Source: an uncultured Nitrospirota bacterium
Lineage (GTDB): Bacteria > Nitrospinota > Nitrospinia > CAJXCL01
Assembly (NCBI GenBank): GCA_913051775.1
Contig: CAJXCL010000010.1
Coordinates: 1 to 50,711, forward strand
DNA length: 50,711 bases
Reading direction: 5' to 3'
How positions within the stretch are numbered: position 1 is the first letter of the stretch; each line of letters opens with the position of its first letter. Made by a program: the position numbers and the translations under genes. Under the pieces are notes generated by a model. It did not search any database. It was not told the DNA's origin and saw only the letters and a list, made by a program, of their open reading frames with translations. Positions 9,472 through 17,103 of this stretch are shown here, piece by piece.

Positions 9472-10317
9472 ATGAATATAGATAATCTTTTATTAGCGGT
9501 AATTTATCTCATATGCGCATGTGTTCTCTTTTTGATTGGCAAGATTGCACACGACGGAATTAACCGCTCATATAAATTAAATGAAGAATTGGTCAAAAAG
9601 GATAATTCTGCTCTTGCCGTAGCAATGGTTGGCTATTACCTGGGACTTACCCTGGCAATAGGTGGGGTCATTTTAGGACCTTCAGCCGGTTTGACGGAAG
9701 ATCTTATCGATATCTTTATTTATGGTCCACTGGCCATTATTTTGATGAATATATCCGCGGTTATCAATGACAGATTTATCCTGTTTAAATTTAACAATGT
9801 TAAAGAGCTTATCGAAGATCAGAATGTGGGAACAGGAGTTGTAGAGTGCGCGGTATACTTGGCTACAGGCATGATTATCTTCGGATCTCTCTCTGGGGAA
9901 GAAGGCAGTGTTGTTACTGCCATCGCATTTTGGGGTTTGGGTCAGGTCGCCCTTATATTAACCGGTCTGCTTTATAACTTTATTACTCCTTATGACATTC
10001 ATGAACACATTGAAAAGGACAATGTTGCTGTTGGAGTGAGTTTCGCGGGAGCGCTCATTGCCGTTGGCAACATTATTCGCCATGGAGTCAGCGGTGATTT
10101 CATTTCCTGGAATGAAAATTTGATTACTTTTGTCAGCTTCGTCGTTCTGGGATTTGTTTTTCTGCCGATTATCCGCGTTTTGACAGATAAGATTCTTTTG
10201 CCCGGTGAAAAGATTACCGACGAGTTGATTAATCAGGAAAAACCAAATCTTGGTGTTGCTTTTATCGAAGCATTTTCATATATTGGCGCTTCCTTTTTTA
10301 TAGTTTGGAGTTTGTGA
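9472..10317 (+). CDS. Tandem DUF350 (YjfL-family) integral membrane protein
   Basis: The 281-residue hydrophobic protein is built from two similar halves of about 140 residues. Each half has a short polar segment (for example DNSALAVAMVGYYLGLTLAIGG and DNVAVGVSFAGALIAVGNII) between membrane helices, characteristic of the DUF350/YjfL family. About eight transmembrane segments are visible. The function of DUF350 is unknown. The family often sits with polyamine aminopropyltransferase-like proteins, PspA relatives and ATP-grasp enzymes. Here a membrane-bound spermidine synthase lies about 1.1 kb downstream on the same strand, and a lipoprotein lies just upstream. Confidence 0.85.
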   Translation: MNIDNLLLAVIYLICACVLFLIGKIAHDGINRSYKLNEELVKKDNSALAVAMVGYYLGLTLAIGGVILGPSAGLTEDLIDIFIYGPLAIILMNISAVINDRFILFKFNNVKELIEDQNVGTGVVECAVYLATGMIIFGSLSGEEGSVVTAIAFWGLGQVALILTGLLYNFITPYDIHEHIEKDNVAVGVSFAGALIAVGNIIRHGVSGDFISWNENLITFVSFVVLGFVFLPIIRVLTDKILLPGEKITDELINQEKPNLGVAFIEAFSYIGASFFIVWSL

Positions 10318-10333
10318 CATAGCAGGGATTAGA

Positions 10334-10520
10334 TTAATATTTTTCCTCAATTCCGGTTATACCAGGCCACATATTACCGCGTACCTCTTCTTCATTTACT
10401 TTTTCTATAATCACTAATCAAAACGCGACCCCAGCCTCTGCTTTAAAGTTAACAGCAGACTTTACTCCTTTACCTTGACCCCCTATCGCCCAACTATCCC
10501 TTTCAAAAGCTCACGTTTTT
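10334..10520 (-). pseudogene. Decayed minus-strand reading frame, family unknown
   Basis: One minus-strand frame reads as protein-like sequence (SWAIGGQGKGVKSAVNFKAE; then EKVNEEEVRGNMWPGITGIE). It is interrupted by a TGA at 10418-10420, with another TGA further upstream, and ends with TAA at 10334. It could be the remains of a small exported or beta-rich protein. No family is recognised, and chance cannot be excluded. The rest of the 10318-10730 gap shows nothing I can identify apart from a short palindrome (TACCCGGGTA) near 10588. Confidence 0.22.
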
Positions 10521-10730
10521 AGAGCATCTGGCATCTGGATTACTCCCCATTACAATCGTTGAAATTATAAAAAATAACTTGAATTTACCCGGGTAGCATT
10601 ATTAAAAAAATGAGTAGAGCTACCAACCAAAAATAGGTACTGCTATCTATTTACCTTTATGTCATGTTTTGCTTAGTATGAATTACCTTATAGAATCATT
10701 ATTACTGCTTTTCAAAGGAGGCTCTTTGTA

Positions 10731-10946
10731 ATGAAAACTTTTTCATTCACTTCTATGATAGCTTGTTTTCTTTTTTTCACATATTTTTTTGCGGCAGGAT
10801 GCGCTAAGAAAGCTTCTGTTGCTCCCACTCCTCCCCCGGTTGTAAAAATACAGCCTGAAGACATAAAACATGGAGCTAAAGCAGCTGGATCAGAGTTTAC
10901 TTACGAGGAAATAAGTGCTTTTCGATTCTTTTTTTTAAGAGAGTAG
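10731..10946 (+). CDS. Short lipoprotein, probably truncated
   Basis: The 71-residue frame has a textbook ribosome binding site (AAAGGAGG, about 8 bases before ATG). Its lipoprotein signal peptide ends in FAAGC (Cys at about residue 24), followed by a Pro-rich linker (SVAPTPPPVVKIQPED). Such starts are typical of OmpA/Pal-like or other outer-membrane lipoproteins that are normally much longer. The frame ends only 47 residues after the lipobox, with an odd tail (FRFFFLRE), and an R1 repeat begins 17 bases later. It is therefore probably the 5' end of a gene cut by repeat insertion or deletion, though a small intact lipoprotein is possible. Confidence 0.5.
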   Translation: MKTFSFTSMIACFLFFTYFFAAGCAKKASVAPTPPPVVKIQPEDIKHGAKAAGSEFTYEEISAFRFFFLRE

Positions 10947-10962
10947 GCACGTTAGGTTAGTT

Positions 10963-11075
10963 AAAGTGTTTAGCGAACGCATTCCCCGATGCTTGCGGCG
11001 TGGTTAGAGGGCGAACTTAAAAAAATTATACTTTCCACTGAAGATTTCCTGTTACTTGCAGCAGAGAACTTCAAT
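10963..11075 (+). repeat. Dispersed repeat R1, copy a
   Basis: It begins AAAGTGTTTAGCGAACGCA, contains a stem CCCCGATGCTTGCGGCG and ends with an imperfect palindrome (GAAGATTTCCTGTTACTTGC, then GCAGAGAACTTCAAT). The same phrase order recurs at 47573-47655, and a shortened inverted version lies at 20251-20302. It looks like a non-coding palindromic (REP/MITE-like) element. Confidence 0.6.
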
Positions 11076-11387
11076 AAACTAAAGAACTATACATCAGCCG
11101 CTTCAAGCTGTAAAAATTATAGGTTACAAAGGGAGTTGTCAACATCTCCATCTGCAATTCTTATTTTATGGGCGAGGTCAGCATAAAGTATGCTAATGTT
11201 ACAGTTGACCATGCCGGTAAAAATATGAGACTACCGCCAAGGCTAGGACCTAACAACCAATGTAGACATAGGGTTTCACTTATAAAGGTTTGGGTAATTA
11301 AACGTCTCCGAAATTCCACAACGCCCAGGATACTATCAATGTTTTGCTATATAGACAGCTTTATAATGAAACTGATATACTACGGCG
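11076..11387. other. Non-coding gap before the spermidine synthase gene
   Basis: No gene with recognisable protein character is visible on either strand. Short open frames here lack ribosome binding sites and family features. It may be debris from the gene whose 5' end survives as the short lipoprotein at 10731. Confidence 0.4.
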
Positions 11388-12971
11388 ATGACATACCAGT
11401 CACCAAAATCCGCAATTCAAAATCCGAAATTTAAAATCAACTCAAGTCGTTATCTCAAATTAAGTCTCTTCGCAACCGGCTTTGCCGGTATTGTGGCTGA
11501 ATTTGTATTAGCCACTTTGGCAAGCTATCTTATCGGTAATCCTATCCTACAGTGGACACTTGTCATGTCGTTCATGCTATTTGCAATGGGGGTTGGCAGC
11601 CGTATCAGCAAATATCTCCATAACTGTCTGCTGGATAGTTTTATCTGCATCGAATTTCTACTGTCTATTTTTTGCGCGACATGCGCCGCGATCAGCTACT
11701 CTGTTATCCCTTATACAACTCACACCAGCTTGATCATCTACACAATTGCTGTAATCATCGGCCTGCTCATCGGTATGGAAATCCCTTTAGTAACAAGGAT
11801 CAATGATTCTTATGAAAGCCTGAGGGCTAACATATCATCGGTAATGGAAAACGATTATTACGGAGCATTAGCGGGCGGATTGGTATTCGCGTTTTTCGCC
11901 CTGCCAAAACTTGGCTTGACCTACACGCCGGTAGCATTAGGGATGATCAACTTTTCCATAGCCGGTATTCTTTTGTGGAAATTTCATCATCTGATTAAAT
12001 ATAAAAGTATTCTGAAATATTCTTTTGCCGCGATTTCAGTGTTCATGATTGTTTTTCTTATCCTCATCGAACCGATTATGCTTCATGGGGAACAAAGCAG
12101 GTACCGGGATAAGATTATTTTTTCAAAACAAACGAAATACCAGAAAATTGTGGTAACCCGGTGGAAAGATTTTTACTGGTTATATATTAATGGGCATGTT
12201 CAGTTCAGCAGTTATGATGAAGAGAAATATCATGAACCGCTGGTTCACCCGGCCATGCTGCTTTCTCCATTGCCAATGTCCGTGCTCATTTTAGGCGGGG
12301 GAGATGGTCTGGCGGTAAAAGAGGTATTAAAGTATAAAGAAGTAAAGAACATAACTGTCGTGGATATTGATCCTGCAATGACGGACCTTGCCAAAACTCA
12401 TCCTGCTTTCCGAAAACTGAACGGAGATTCTATGAACAATTCAAAAACTCATATTGTCAACCAGGACGCCTACAAATTTCTGCAAAAGAGTGAAGATTTG
12501 TATGATGTTATAATTATTGATCTGCCTGACCCAAATTCCATTCAATTAGCCCGGCTTTACTCTCGCGGCTTTTACACTTTTTGCAAGAATCATTTAACCA
12601 AATTTGGGGTGATTGTCACCCAGAGCGCCAGTCCGCTTTACACAAAAAAGGCATTTCTAACGATTATGAAAACAATGGAATCCGTGGGCATTACCGTACT
12701 ACCTTACCATAACCAGATTCCAACGATGGGTGAGTGGGGCTGGAACCTGGGAGTGCGTGATGAGTTGATAGGCAAGAAAGAACTTAAGGGAAAAGTTCAG
12801 AAATTAGATTTTAATAAAATTCCTACACGATTTTTAAACCAGGACGCTATGATTTCTATGACACATTTTGGAAAAGGAATTTTTGATATAGAGGAAGATC
12901 TGGAGGTCAATACTGAACTTAATCCTGTTCTGGATCAATATTACAGGGAAGGCTCATGGGCTTTGTACTGA
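11388..12971 (+). CDS. Membrane-bound polyamine aminopropyltransferase (spermidine synthase-like)
   Basis: The protein has 527 residues. Residues about 22-230 contain about seven membrane helices, and residues about 235-510 form a spermidine-synthase methyltransferase-like fold. Conserved elements are EEKYHEPLVHPAML, LILGGGDGLAVKEVLKY (dcSAM-binding loop, near residue 303), VVDIDP, the catalytic-region motif DLPDPN and GEWGWNLG near the C-terminus. Soluble relatives transfer aminopropyl groups from decarboxylated SAM. Membrane-fused versions accompany DUF350 proteins and their substrate is unproven. The first 17 residues come from a repeat-like sequence with no clear ribosome binding site, so the true start is uncertain. 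The helicase gene begins only 3 bases downstream, suggesting cotranscription. Confidence 0.85.
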   Translation: MTYQSPKSAIQNPKFKINSSRYLKLSLFATGFAGIVAEFVLATLASYLIGNPILQWTLVMSFMLFAMGVGSRISKYLHNCLLDSFICIEFLLSIFCATCAAISYSVIPYTTHTSLIIYTIAVIIGLLIGMEIPLVTRINDSYESLRANISSVMENDYYGALAGGLVFAFFALPKLGLTYTPVALGMINFSIAGILLWKFHHLIKYKSILKYSFAAISVFMIVFLILIEPIMLHGEQSRYRDKIIFSKQTKYQKIVVTRWKDFYWLYINGHVQFSSYDEEKYHEPLVHPAMLLSPLPMSVLILGGGDGLAVKEVLKYKEVKNITVVDIDPAMTDLAKTHPAFRKLNGDSMNNSKTHIVNQDAYKFLQKSEDLYDVIIIDLPDPNSIQLARLYSRGFYTFCKNHLTKFGVIVTQSASPLYTKKAFLTIMKTMESVGITVLPYHNQIPTMGEWGWNLGVRDELIGKKELKGKVQKLDFNKIPTRFLNQDAMISMTHFGKGIFDIEEDLEVNTELNPVLDQYYREGSWALY

Positions 12972-12974
12972 ATA

Positions 12975-13958
12975 ATGAAAATTTCATCTTTCATCAACCT
13001 TTTAAAAAACTCTGAAGATTTTGGAAATCTCATTGCTCACCATCACATCATTCCTCAAAGAAAGGCGGCTCATTGCGGCAATGAATATTTTCTGGCCAAA
13101 GAAGTAAATGACGCCTTGAAACATCTTGGCATTAACCAGTTATACTCCCATCAATATGAATCAATAAAAGCCGCTCGTGAAGGAAAGAATATCATTCTTT
13201 CCACTCCAACTTCTTCAGGAAAAACTCTCGCGTACAATATCCCTGTTTTTGAATCCGTTTTATCGGATGATATGACAAGAGCTTTTTATATATTCCCTTT
13301 GAAAGCCCTGGGACAGGATCAGTTAAAGACCCTGATAGACTTCTCTTCTAAATTACCAGGTAAAGATATAAAGGCGGAGATATACGACGGAGATACACCT
13401 TCCCATGTCCGTAAAAAAATAGCAAATAACAATCCGCACATTATTATTACCAACCCTGATATGCTTCATCTCGGTTTTTTAGCATATCATCATAATTGGG
13501 CCGATTTTTTTAAAAACATGAAATATATCATTATTGATGAATTGCATACTTACAGGGGAGTATTTGGGTCTCATATTGCCCAGATACTGCGACGTCTTCG
13601 CCGCATTTGCCTTCTCTATGGTTCCAATCCGTACTTTATAACCTGCTCGGCAACCATTGACAATCCTTCACAATTTGCTGAAACCCTTACAGGGGTACCT
13701 TTTCATTCGATAACAGAAAACGGTGCTCCAAACGCCGGTGGGCACTTCCTTTTTTTAAACCCAGCTTTAAGCGCCTACACTGAAACAGCTAAACTGTTCA
13801 GGCTTTTATGCAGCGACGGCTTTAAGATCATTGCATTTACCAAGTCGAGAAAGGCAACTGAACTGATTTACACGTGGATTAGCCAAGTAGATGCCTCATT
13901 AAGAAAAAAGTCAGTTCATACCGCGCCGGTTTTTTGCCGGAAGAAAGAAGGGAGATAG
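12975..13958 (+). CDS. DEAD/DEAH helicase, N-terminal half (MrfA/YprA-like), reading frame broken at 13904-13910
   Basis: The frame encodes RecA domain 1 of a superfamily 2 helicase. It shows a Q-like LYSHQYESI, motif I TPTSSGKT, motif Ia FPLKALGQDQ, motif II DELH, motif III CSATIDNP and the start of domain 2 (FTKSRKATELIYTWI). After Lys312 the frame reads into a non-homologous tail and stops at 13956. A -1 shift at A AAA AAG (13904-13910) restores the family sequence, giving VSSYRAGFLPEERREIE. The complete product would be about 962 residues, joined to the next entry. Relatives such as B. subtilis MrfA (YprA) work with exonuclease MrfB in repair of mitomycin-type DNA damage. Homopolymer sequencing error, mutation and programmed frameshifting are all possible. 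Confidence 0.85.
   Translation: MKISSFINLLKNSEDFGNLIAHHHIIPQRKAAHCGNEYFLAKEVNDALKHLGINQLYSHQYESIKAAREGKNIILSTPTSSGKTLAYNIPVFESVLSDDMTRAFYIFPLKALGQDQLKTLIDFSSKLPGKDIKAEIYDGDTPSHVRKKIANNNPHIIITNPDMLHLGFLAYHHNWADFFKNMKYIIIDELHTYRGVFGSHIAQILRRLRRICLLYGSNPYFITCSATIDNPSQFAETLTGVPFHSITENGAPNAGGHFLFLNPALSAYTETAKLFRLLCSDGFKIIAFTKSRKATELIYTWISQVDASLRKKSVHTAPVFCRKKEGR
13904..13910 (+). other. Slippery heptamer A AAA AAG at the helicase frameshift
   Basis: The heptamer is in the zero-frame phase required for -1 slippage (codons AGA AAA AAG), the same sequence used in E. coli dnaX. Slipping rejoins the two halves of the helicase. I see no Shine-Dalgarno-like stimulator just upstream. Downstream there is only a short CCGG/CCGG stem about 16 bases away, so programmed frameshifting is possible but unsupported by strong accessory signals. 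Confidence 0.6.
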
Positions 13959-15862
13959 AAGCAAAACTTTTTTCCGATGAGCTACAGGGTGTTATTGCGA
14001 CCAGCGCTCTGGAGATGGGAATCGACGTTGGTGGCCTGGATGTCTGCTTGTTAGTCGGTTACCCAGGCACTGTAATTAATACATGGCAGCGTGGAGGCAG
14101 AGTAGGGCGGGGAACCATGGAATACTTGATCATACTCATAGCACAGCAGGATGCACTAGACCAGTACTTTATGCGTAATCCGACGGACTTTTTTCAAAGA
14201 GGATACGAAAGGGCTGTGCTTGACCCCGACAACCCGGAAATAGTTAAGCAGCATTTAGTATGCGCCGCTTCGGAATCTCCTTTAAATGTTGATGATCAGG
14301 TATTTAATGTAAAAGAACATATTGATATTCTGCACCAATTGTCATTAGACGGACAATTACAACCAGACGAAGAAAATAAAACCTGGTATTCTTCAAGAAA
14401 AAGACCGCATCGCCTGGTGGATATCCGATCCGTTGGAGAGGGATTTACTATATTTGAAGACAGCACGAACAGGGTCATAGGAAAAGTATCGGGAGGACGT
14501 GTTTTTACAGAATGCCATAAAGCAGCGGTTTATCTCCACAAGGGAAGTCAGTATGCTATTAGCCGTTTTGATCTGGATAAAAAAAATATTTACGCTATAA
14601 AAAGAAATGAATCCTACTACACGAGGGCCAAAGAAGAAAAAGAGACGGAAATTCTCTCTTTGTTCGGATCAAAACCGGTGATGAACTTTATTGTTAAAAA
14701 TGGAAGATTAAAAGTTACAAGCAAGGTAACGGGATATGAAAAAAGAATAATTTCAGGACAGGAACTTTTGTCTCATCATGAGCTAAACCTACCGGAGCAA
14801 ATATTTGAAACAGTAGGATTTTGGATTGAGATTGATGACACAATTAAATTAAAAATTGAAAACAAAGGAAATCACCATATGGGAGCTATCCACGCGGTGG
14901 AACACGCGGCAATTTCAATGTTCCCGTTATTTGTGTTGTGTGACAGAGATGATATCGGTGGCATTTCATATACTTACCACCCGCAGATAAAAAAAGGAGC
15001 AATTTTTATTTATGACGGCCACCCGGGAGGAGTGGGTTTGGCAAAACGAGGGTTTGATGTTATATGTGAACTCCTGCAAGCTACTCTGAAATTAATCATT
15101 GAATGCAAATGCGAGGAGGGCTGTCCTTCCTGTATACATTCTCCAAAATGTGGTTCAGGCAACAAACCTTTAGATAAACAGGGAGCTCTTGAATTACTTA
15201 AACTTCTTTTAGACAAAAGCAGGCTTAAAGCAACAAAAGAAAAAACAAAATCATTAGTGGAGGAAAAACTTATGGCAATAGAACCGGTAGAAAATATCAA
15301 ACGTGATTATAGAATTTTATTTTTTGATATAGAAACACAACGAAGCGCATCTGAAGTAGGGGGATGGAAAAATCTGCATTTAATGAAAGTAGCTGTTGCA
15401 GTGGTATATGATTCTCTTGATCAGAAATTTATTTCTTACCTTGAAGAAGAAATGGAACAGTTGGTAGAAAAGTTGAAATCTGCTGATTTAGTCGTCGGGT
15501 TTAACCTGCTGAATTTTGATTATGGGGTTTTGCAACCCTACACCATAGAGGATTTAAAAAAATTAAAAACTTTTGACATTTTGGATGATATTAGAAAGAG
15601 GCTTGGTTTTCGATTAAGTTTAAATCACCTGGCAAATAAAACTTTAAAAGTTGAAAAAAGTGCCGATGGTCTTCAGTCTTTGCAATGGTTTAAAGAAGGG
15701 AAAATAGACCTGATTACTGAATATTGCACAAAGGATGTTGAAATAACTCGAGACCTTTTTCAGTTTGGCATTGAAAATGAGTACCTGCTTTATGAACGTA
15801 GAGATGGGGGCGTAGTTCGGCTGCCATTGGACTGGGAGTTGGATCAACTGGTACTATTATAA
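13934..15862 (+). CDS. Helicase C-terminal half with MZB zinc domain, fused to DEDD exonuclease (MrfA-MrfB-like fusion)
   Basis: The second frame carries helicase domain 2 (VIATSALEMGIDVGGLDV; motif VI as QRGGRVGRG). It then has the DUF1998/MZB region with four clustered Cys (CKCEEGCPSCIHSPKCG, residues about 393-409). The last 190 residues form an RNase H-like 3'-5' exonuclease: FDIET (Exo I), GFNLLNFDY (Exo II) and YCTKDVEITRDLF (Exo III, DEDDy type). In Bacillus the helicase MrfA and exonuclease MrfB are separate adjacent genes; here they are one polypeptide. Homologous sequence starts upstream of the ATG at 13934, at about 13910, so this ATG is probably not a genuine start and the segment is read through a frameshift from 12975. 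Confidence 0.85.
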   Translation: MPEERREIEAKLFSDELQGVIATSALEMGIDVGGLDVCLLVGYPGTVINTWQRGGRVGRGTMEYLIILIAQQDALDQYFMRNPTDFFQRGYERAVLDPDNPEIVKQHLVCAASESPLNVDDQVFNVKEHIDILHQLSLDGQLQPDEENKTWYSSRKRPHRLVDIRSVGEGFTIFEDSTNRVIGKVSGGRVFTECHKAAVYLHKGSQYAISRFDLDKKNIYAIKRNESYYTRAKEEKETEILSLFGSKPVMNFIVKNGRLKVTSKVTGYEKRIISGQELLSHHELNLPEQIFETVGFWIEIDDTIKLKIENKGNHHMGAIHAVEHAAISMFPLFVLCDRDDIGGISYTYHPQIKKGAIFIYDGHPGGVGLAKRGFDVICELLQATLKLIIECKCEEGCPSCIHSPKCGSGNKPLDKQGALELLKLLLDKSRLKATKEKTKSLVEEKLMAIEPVENIKRDYRILFFDIETQRSASEVGGWKNLHLMKVAVAVVYDSLDQKFISYLEEEMEQLVEKLKSADLVVGFNLLNFDYGVLQPYTIEDLKKLKTFDILDDIRKRLGFRLSLNHLANKTLKVEKSADGLQSLQWFKEGKIDLITEYCTKDVEITRDLFQFGIENEYLLYERRDGGVVRLPLDWELDQLVLL

Positions 15863-15891
15863 ATCCATAAAACTCACTATATTGAGCATAT

Positions 15892-15933
15892 AAAGATATT
15901 AACAAAAATATGTTGTGGTTAATATCTTTTTTT
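15892..15933 (+). terminator. Intrinsic terminator after the helicase gene
   Basis: AAAGATATTAAC (15892-15903) pairs perfectly with GTTAATATCTTT (15918-15929) across a 14-base loop, and the run of seven T begins within the right arm and ends at 15933. It lies 30 bases after the helicase stop codon. The stem is AT-rich but long. Confidence 0.75.
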
Positions 15934-16032
15934 GGCTTGACTAGTGATTTTTTTTAGTACACTATTACCATACTGCAAGGGATCATTCCAGCCTTAAAGC
16001 AAACAATCCCATATATTATTTAATAGAAGTAT

Positions 16033-16731
16033 ATGAATATTTTTGGTAGTTATAAAAATTTAACTTTTACTCTGTCTGTCGCGTTTGTTTGCCTCTATTT
16101 TGCCAACCTTTCTCTTGCCTTTATTTCTTATCAGGTAAATGACAGAATTTTCACGTATGAAAAAGAGAAATATTTCTTAAGAATAGCAAAAAACATGGAA
16201 CAAACCAGGCTGCTGAAAGAAAATGAAGTAAAAAAAAGGCTGATGAAAGAAAATGAGGTAAAAAGGAAAACGCTCAATGTCCTTTCCAAATATCGCACAG
16301 GGTTAAATCCAGTTCAATTGAGGCAAACGGTAAGGGTAATTCATCAGGAAGGAAAAAAATTCGGATATGATCCTATGTTTTTGGTGGCACTTATAGTGAC
16401 AGAAAGTTCCGCTTACAATTGGGCGGTTTCAAATGTTGGGGCAAGAGGTTTAATGCAGCTAATGCCTTTTACCGCGGAGGAGATTGCTTCTGAAACCGCG
16501 CTTCAATGGAAAGGAAAAAAAACACTCTATGACCCGTTATTAAATATAAAAATGGGCACCTATTATCTGGGTAAAATGGAAAGTAAATTCGGGAATTTGC
16601 AATTAGCACTTGAGGCTTATAATCAGGGACCGAAAAGACTCAACAAAATGCTAAACAGAGGCTATTTGCCTACCCGCTATTCAAACAAGGTTTTTAGCGC
16701 TTATGAGAGAATAAAGCAGGGTAGAATTTAA
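16033..16731 (+). CDS. Membrane-anchored lytic transglycosylase (SLT domain)
   Basis: The 232-residue protein has an N-terminal membrane anchor (residues about 10-33), a charged coil with a tandem repeat (LLKENEVKKR then LMKENEVKRK, residues 60-79) and a soluble lytic transglycosylase domain (residues about 95-228). The catalytic Glu is E124 in LVALIVTESS. Other family motifs are GARGLMQLMPFTA and AYNQGP. These enzymes cut the MurNAc-GlcNAc bond of peptidoglycan in the periplasm with anhydro-ring formation. It follows the helicase terminator and is followed 3 bases later by a two-CxxCH lipoprotein gene, so those two genes are probably cotranscribed. Confidence 0.9.
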   Translation: MNIFGSYKNLTFTLSVAFVCLYFANLSLAFISYQVNDRIFTYEKEKYFLRIAKNMEQTRLLKENEVKKRLMKENEVKRKTLNVLSKYRTGLNPVQLRQTVRVIHQEGKKFGYDPMFLVALIVTESSAYNWAVSNVGARGLMQLMPFTAEEIASETALQWKGKKTLYDPLLNIKMGTYYLGKMESKFGNLQLALEAYNQGPKRLNKMLNRGYLPTRYSNKVFSAYERIKQGRI

Positions 16732-16734
16732 AAA

Positions 16735-17052
16735 ATGAGATCATTGAAGATATCTGCCTATTCTGCTATTTTAATTATTATCATTGCTTCCTGCACTACT
16801 CATTCTATACAAAGAGCCTTTGACGGTGAATTTTCAAAAGTAGAAAACAACAGGGTAATTTTTGAATACTGCCAGAGTTGTCACGTCCATAACGATTTAA
16901 TCCCCGCGCCGCATGTAGCGGAAAAAACCGGCTCTTATCAAAGCAAAAAATTTAGGGAAACCAAAGAATGTAGAACCTGCCATTTTATAAAGGAAAATCT
17001 TTTTGGGGACATTGAAAGGAAAACAATAAGGCCGAGGAAAGGGAAGATATAA
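16735..17052 (+). CDS. Small lipoprotein with two CxxCH haem-binding motifs
   Basis: The 105-residue protein has a signal peptide ending in the lipobox IIASC (Cys about residue 20). CQSCH and CRTCH (near residues 46 and 80) are potential covalent haem c sites. Additional His residues (HVHND, PHVAE) could be axial ligands. It resembles short multihaem cytochromes of anaerobes, but no named family is recognised. The motifs could instead bind zinc. It sits directly behind the lytic transglycosylase gene, with a 3-base gap, and converges on larE. Confidence 0.7.
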   Translation: MRSLKISAYSAILIIIIASCTTHSIQRAFDGEFSKVENNRVIFEYCQSCHVHNDLIPAPHVAEKTGSYQSKKFRETKECRTCHFIKENLFGDIERKTIRPRKGKI

Positions 17053-17103
17053 AGGTTAAGAAATGCTTGATGAAAGTGGAGCTTCTTTCCGTGGAAATCT
17101 AAG

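Noticed and set aside
11168-11434. 88-residue frame before the spermidine synthase
   Set aside because: No family features, and it overlaps the start of the membrane protein in another frame.
15937-15965. Promoter TTGACT/CACTAT before the lytic transglycosylase
   Set aside because: The -10 box matches only three consensus positions; too weak to list.
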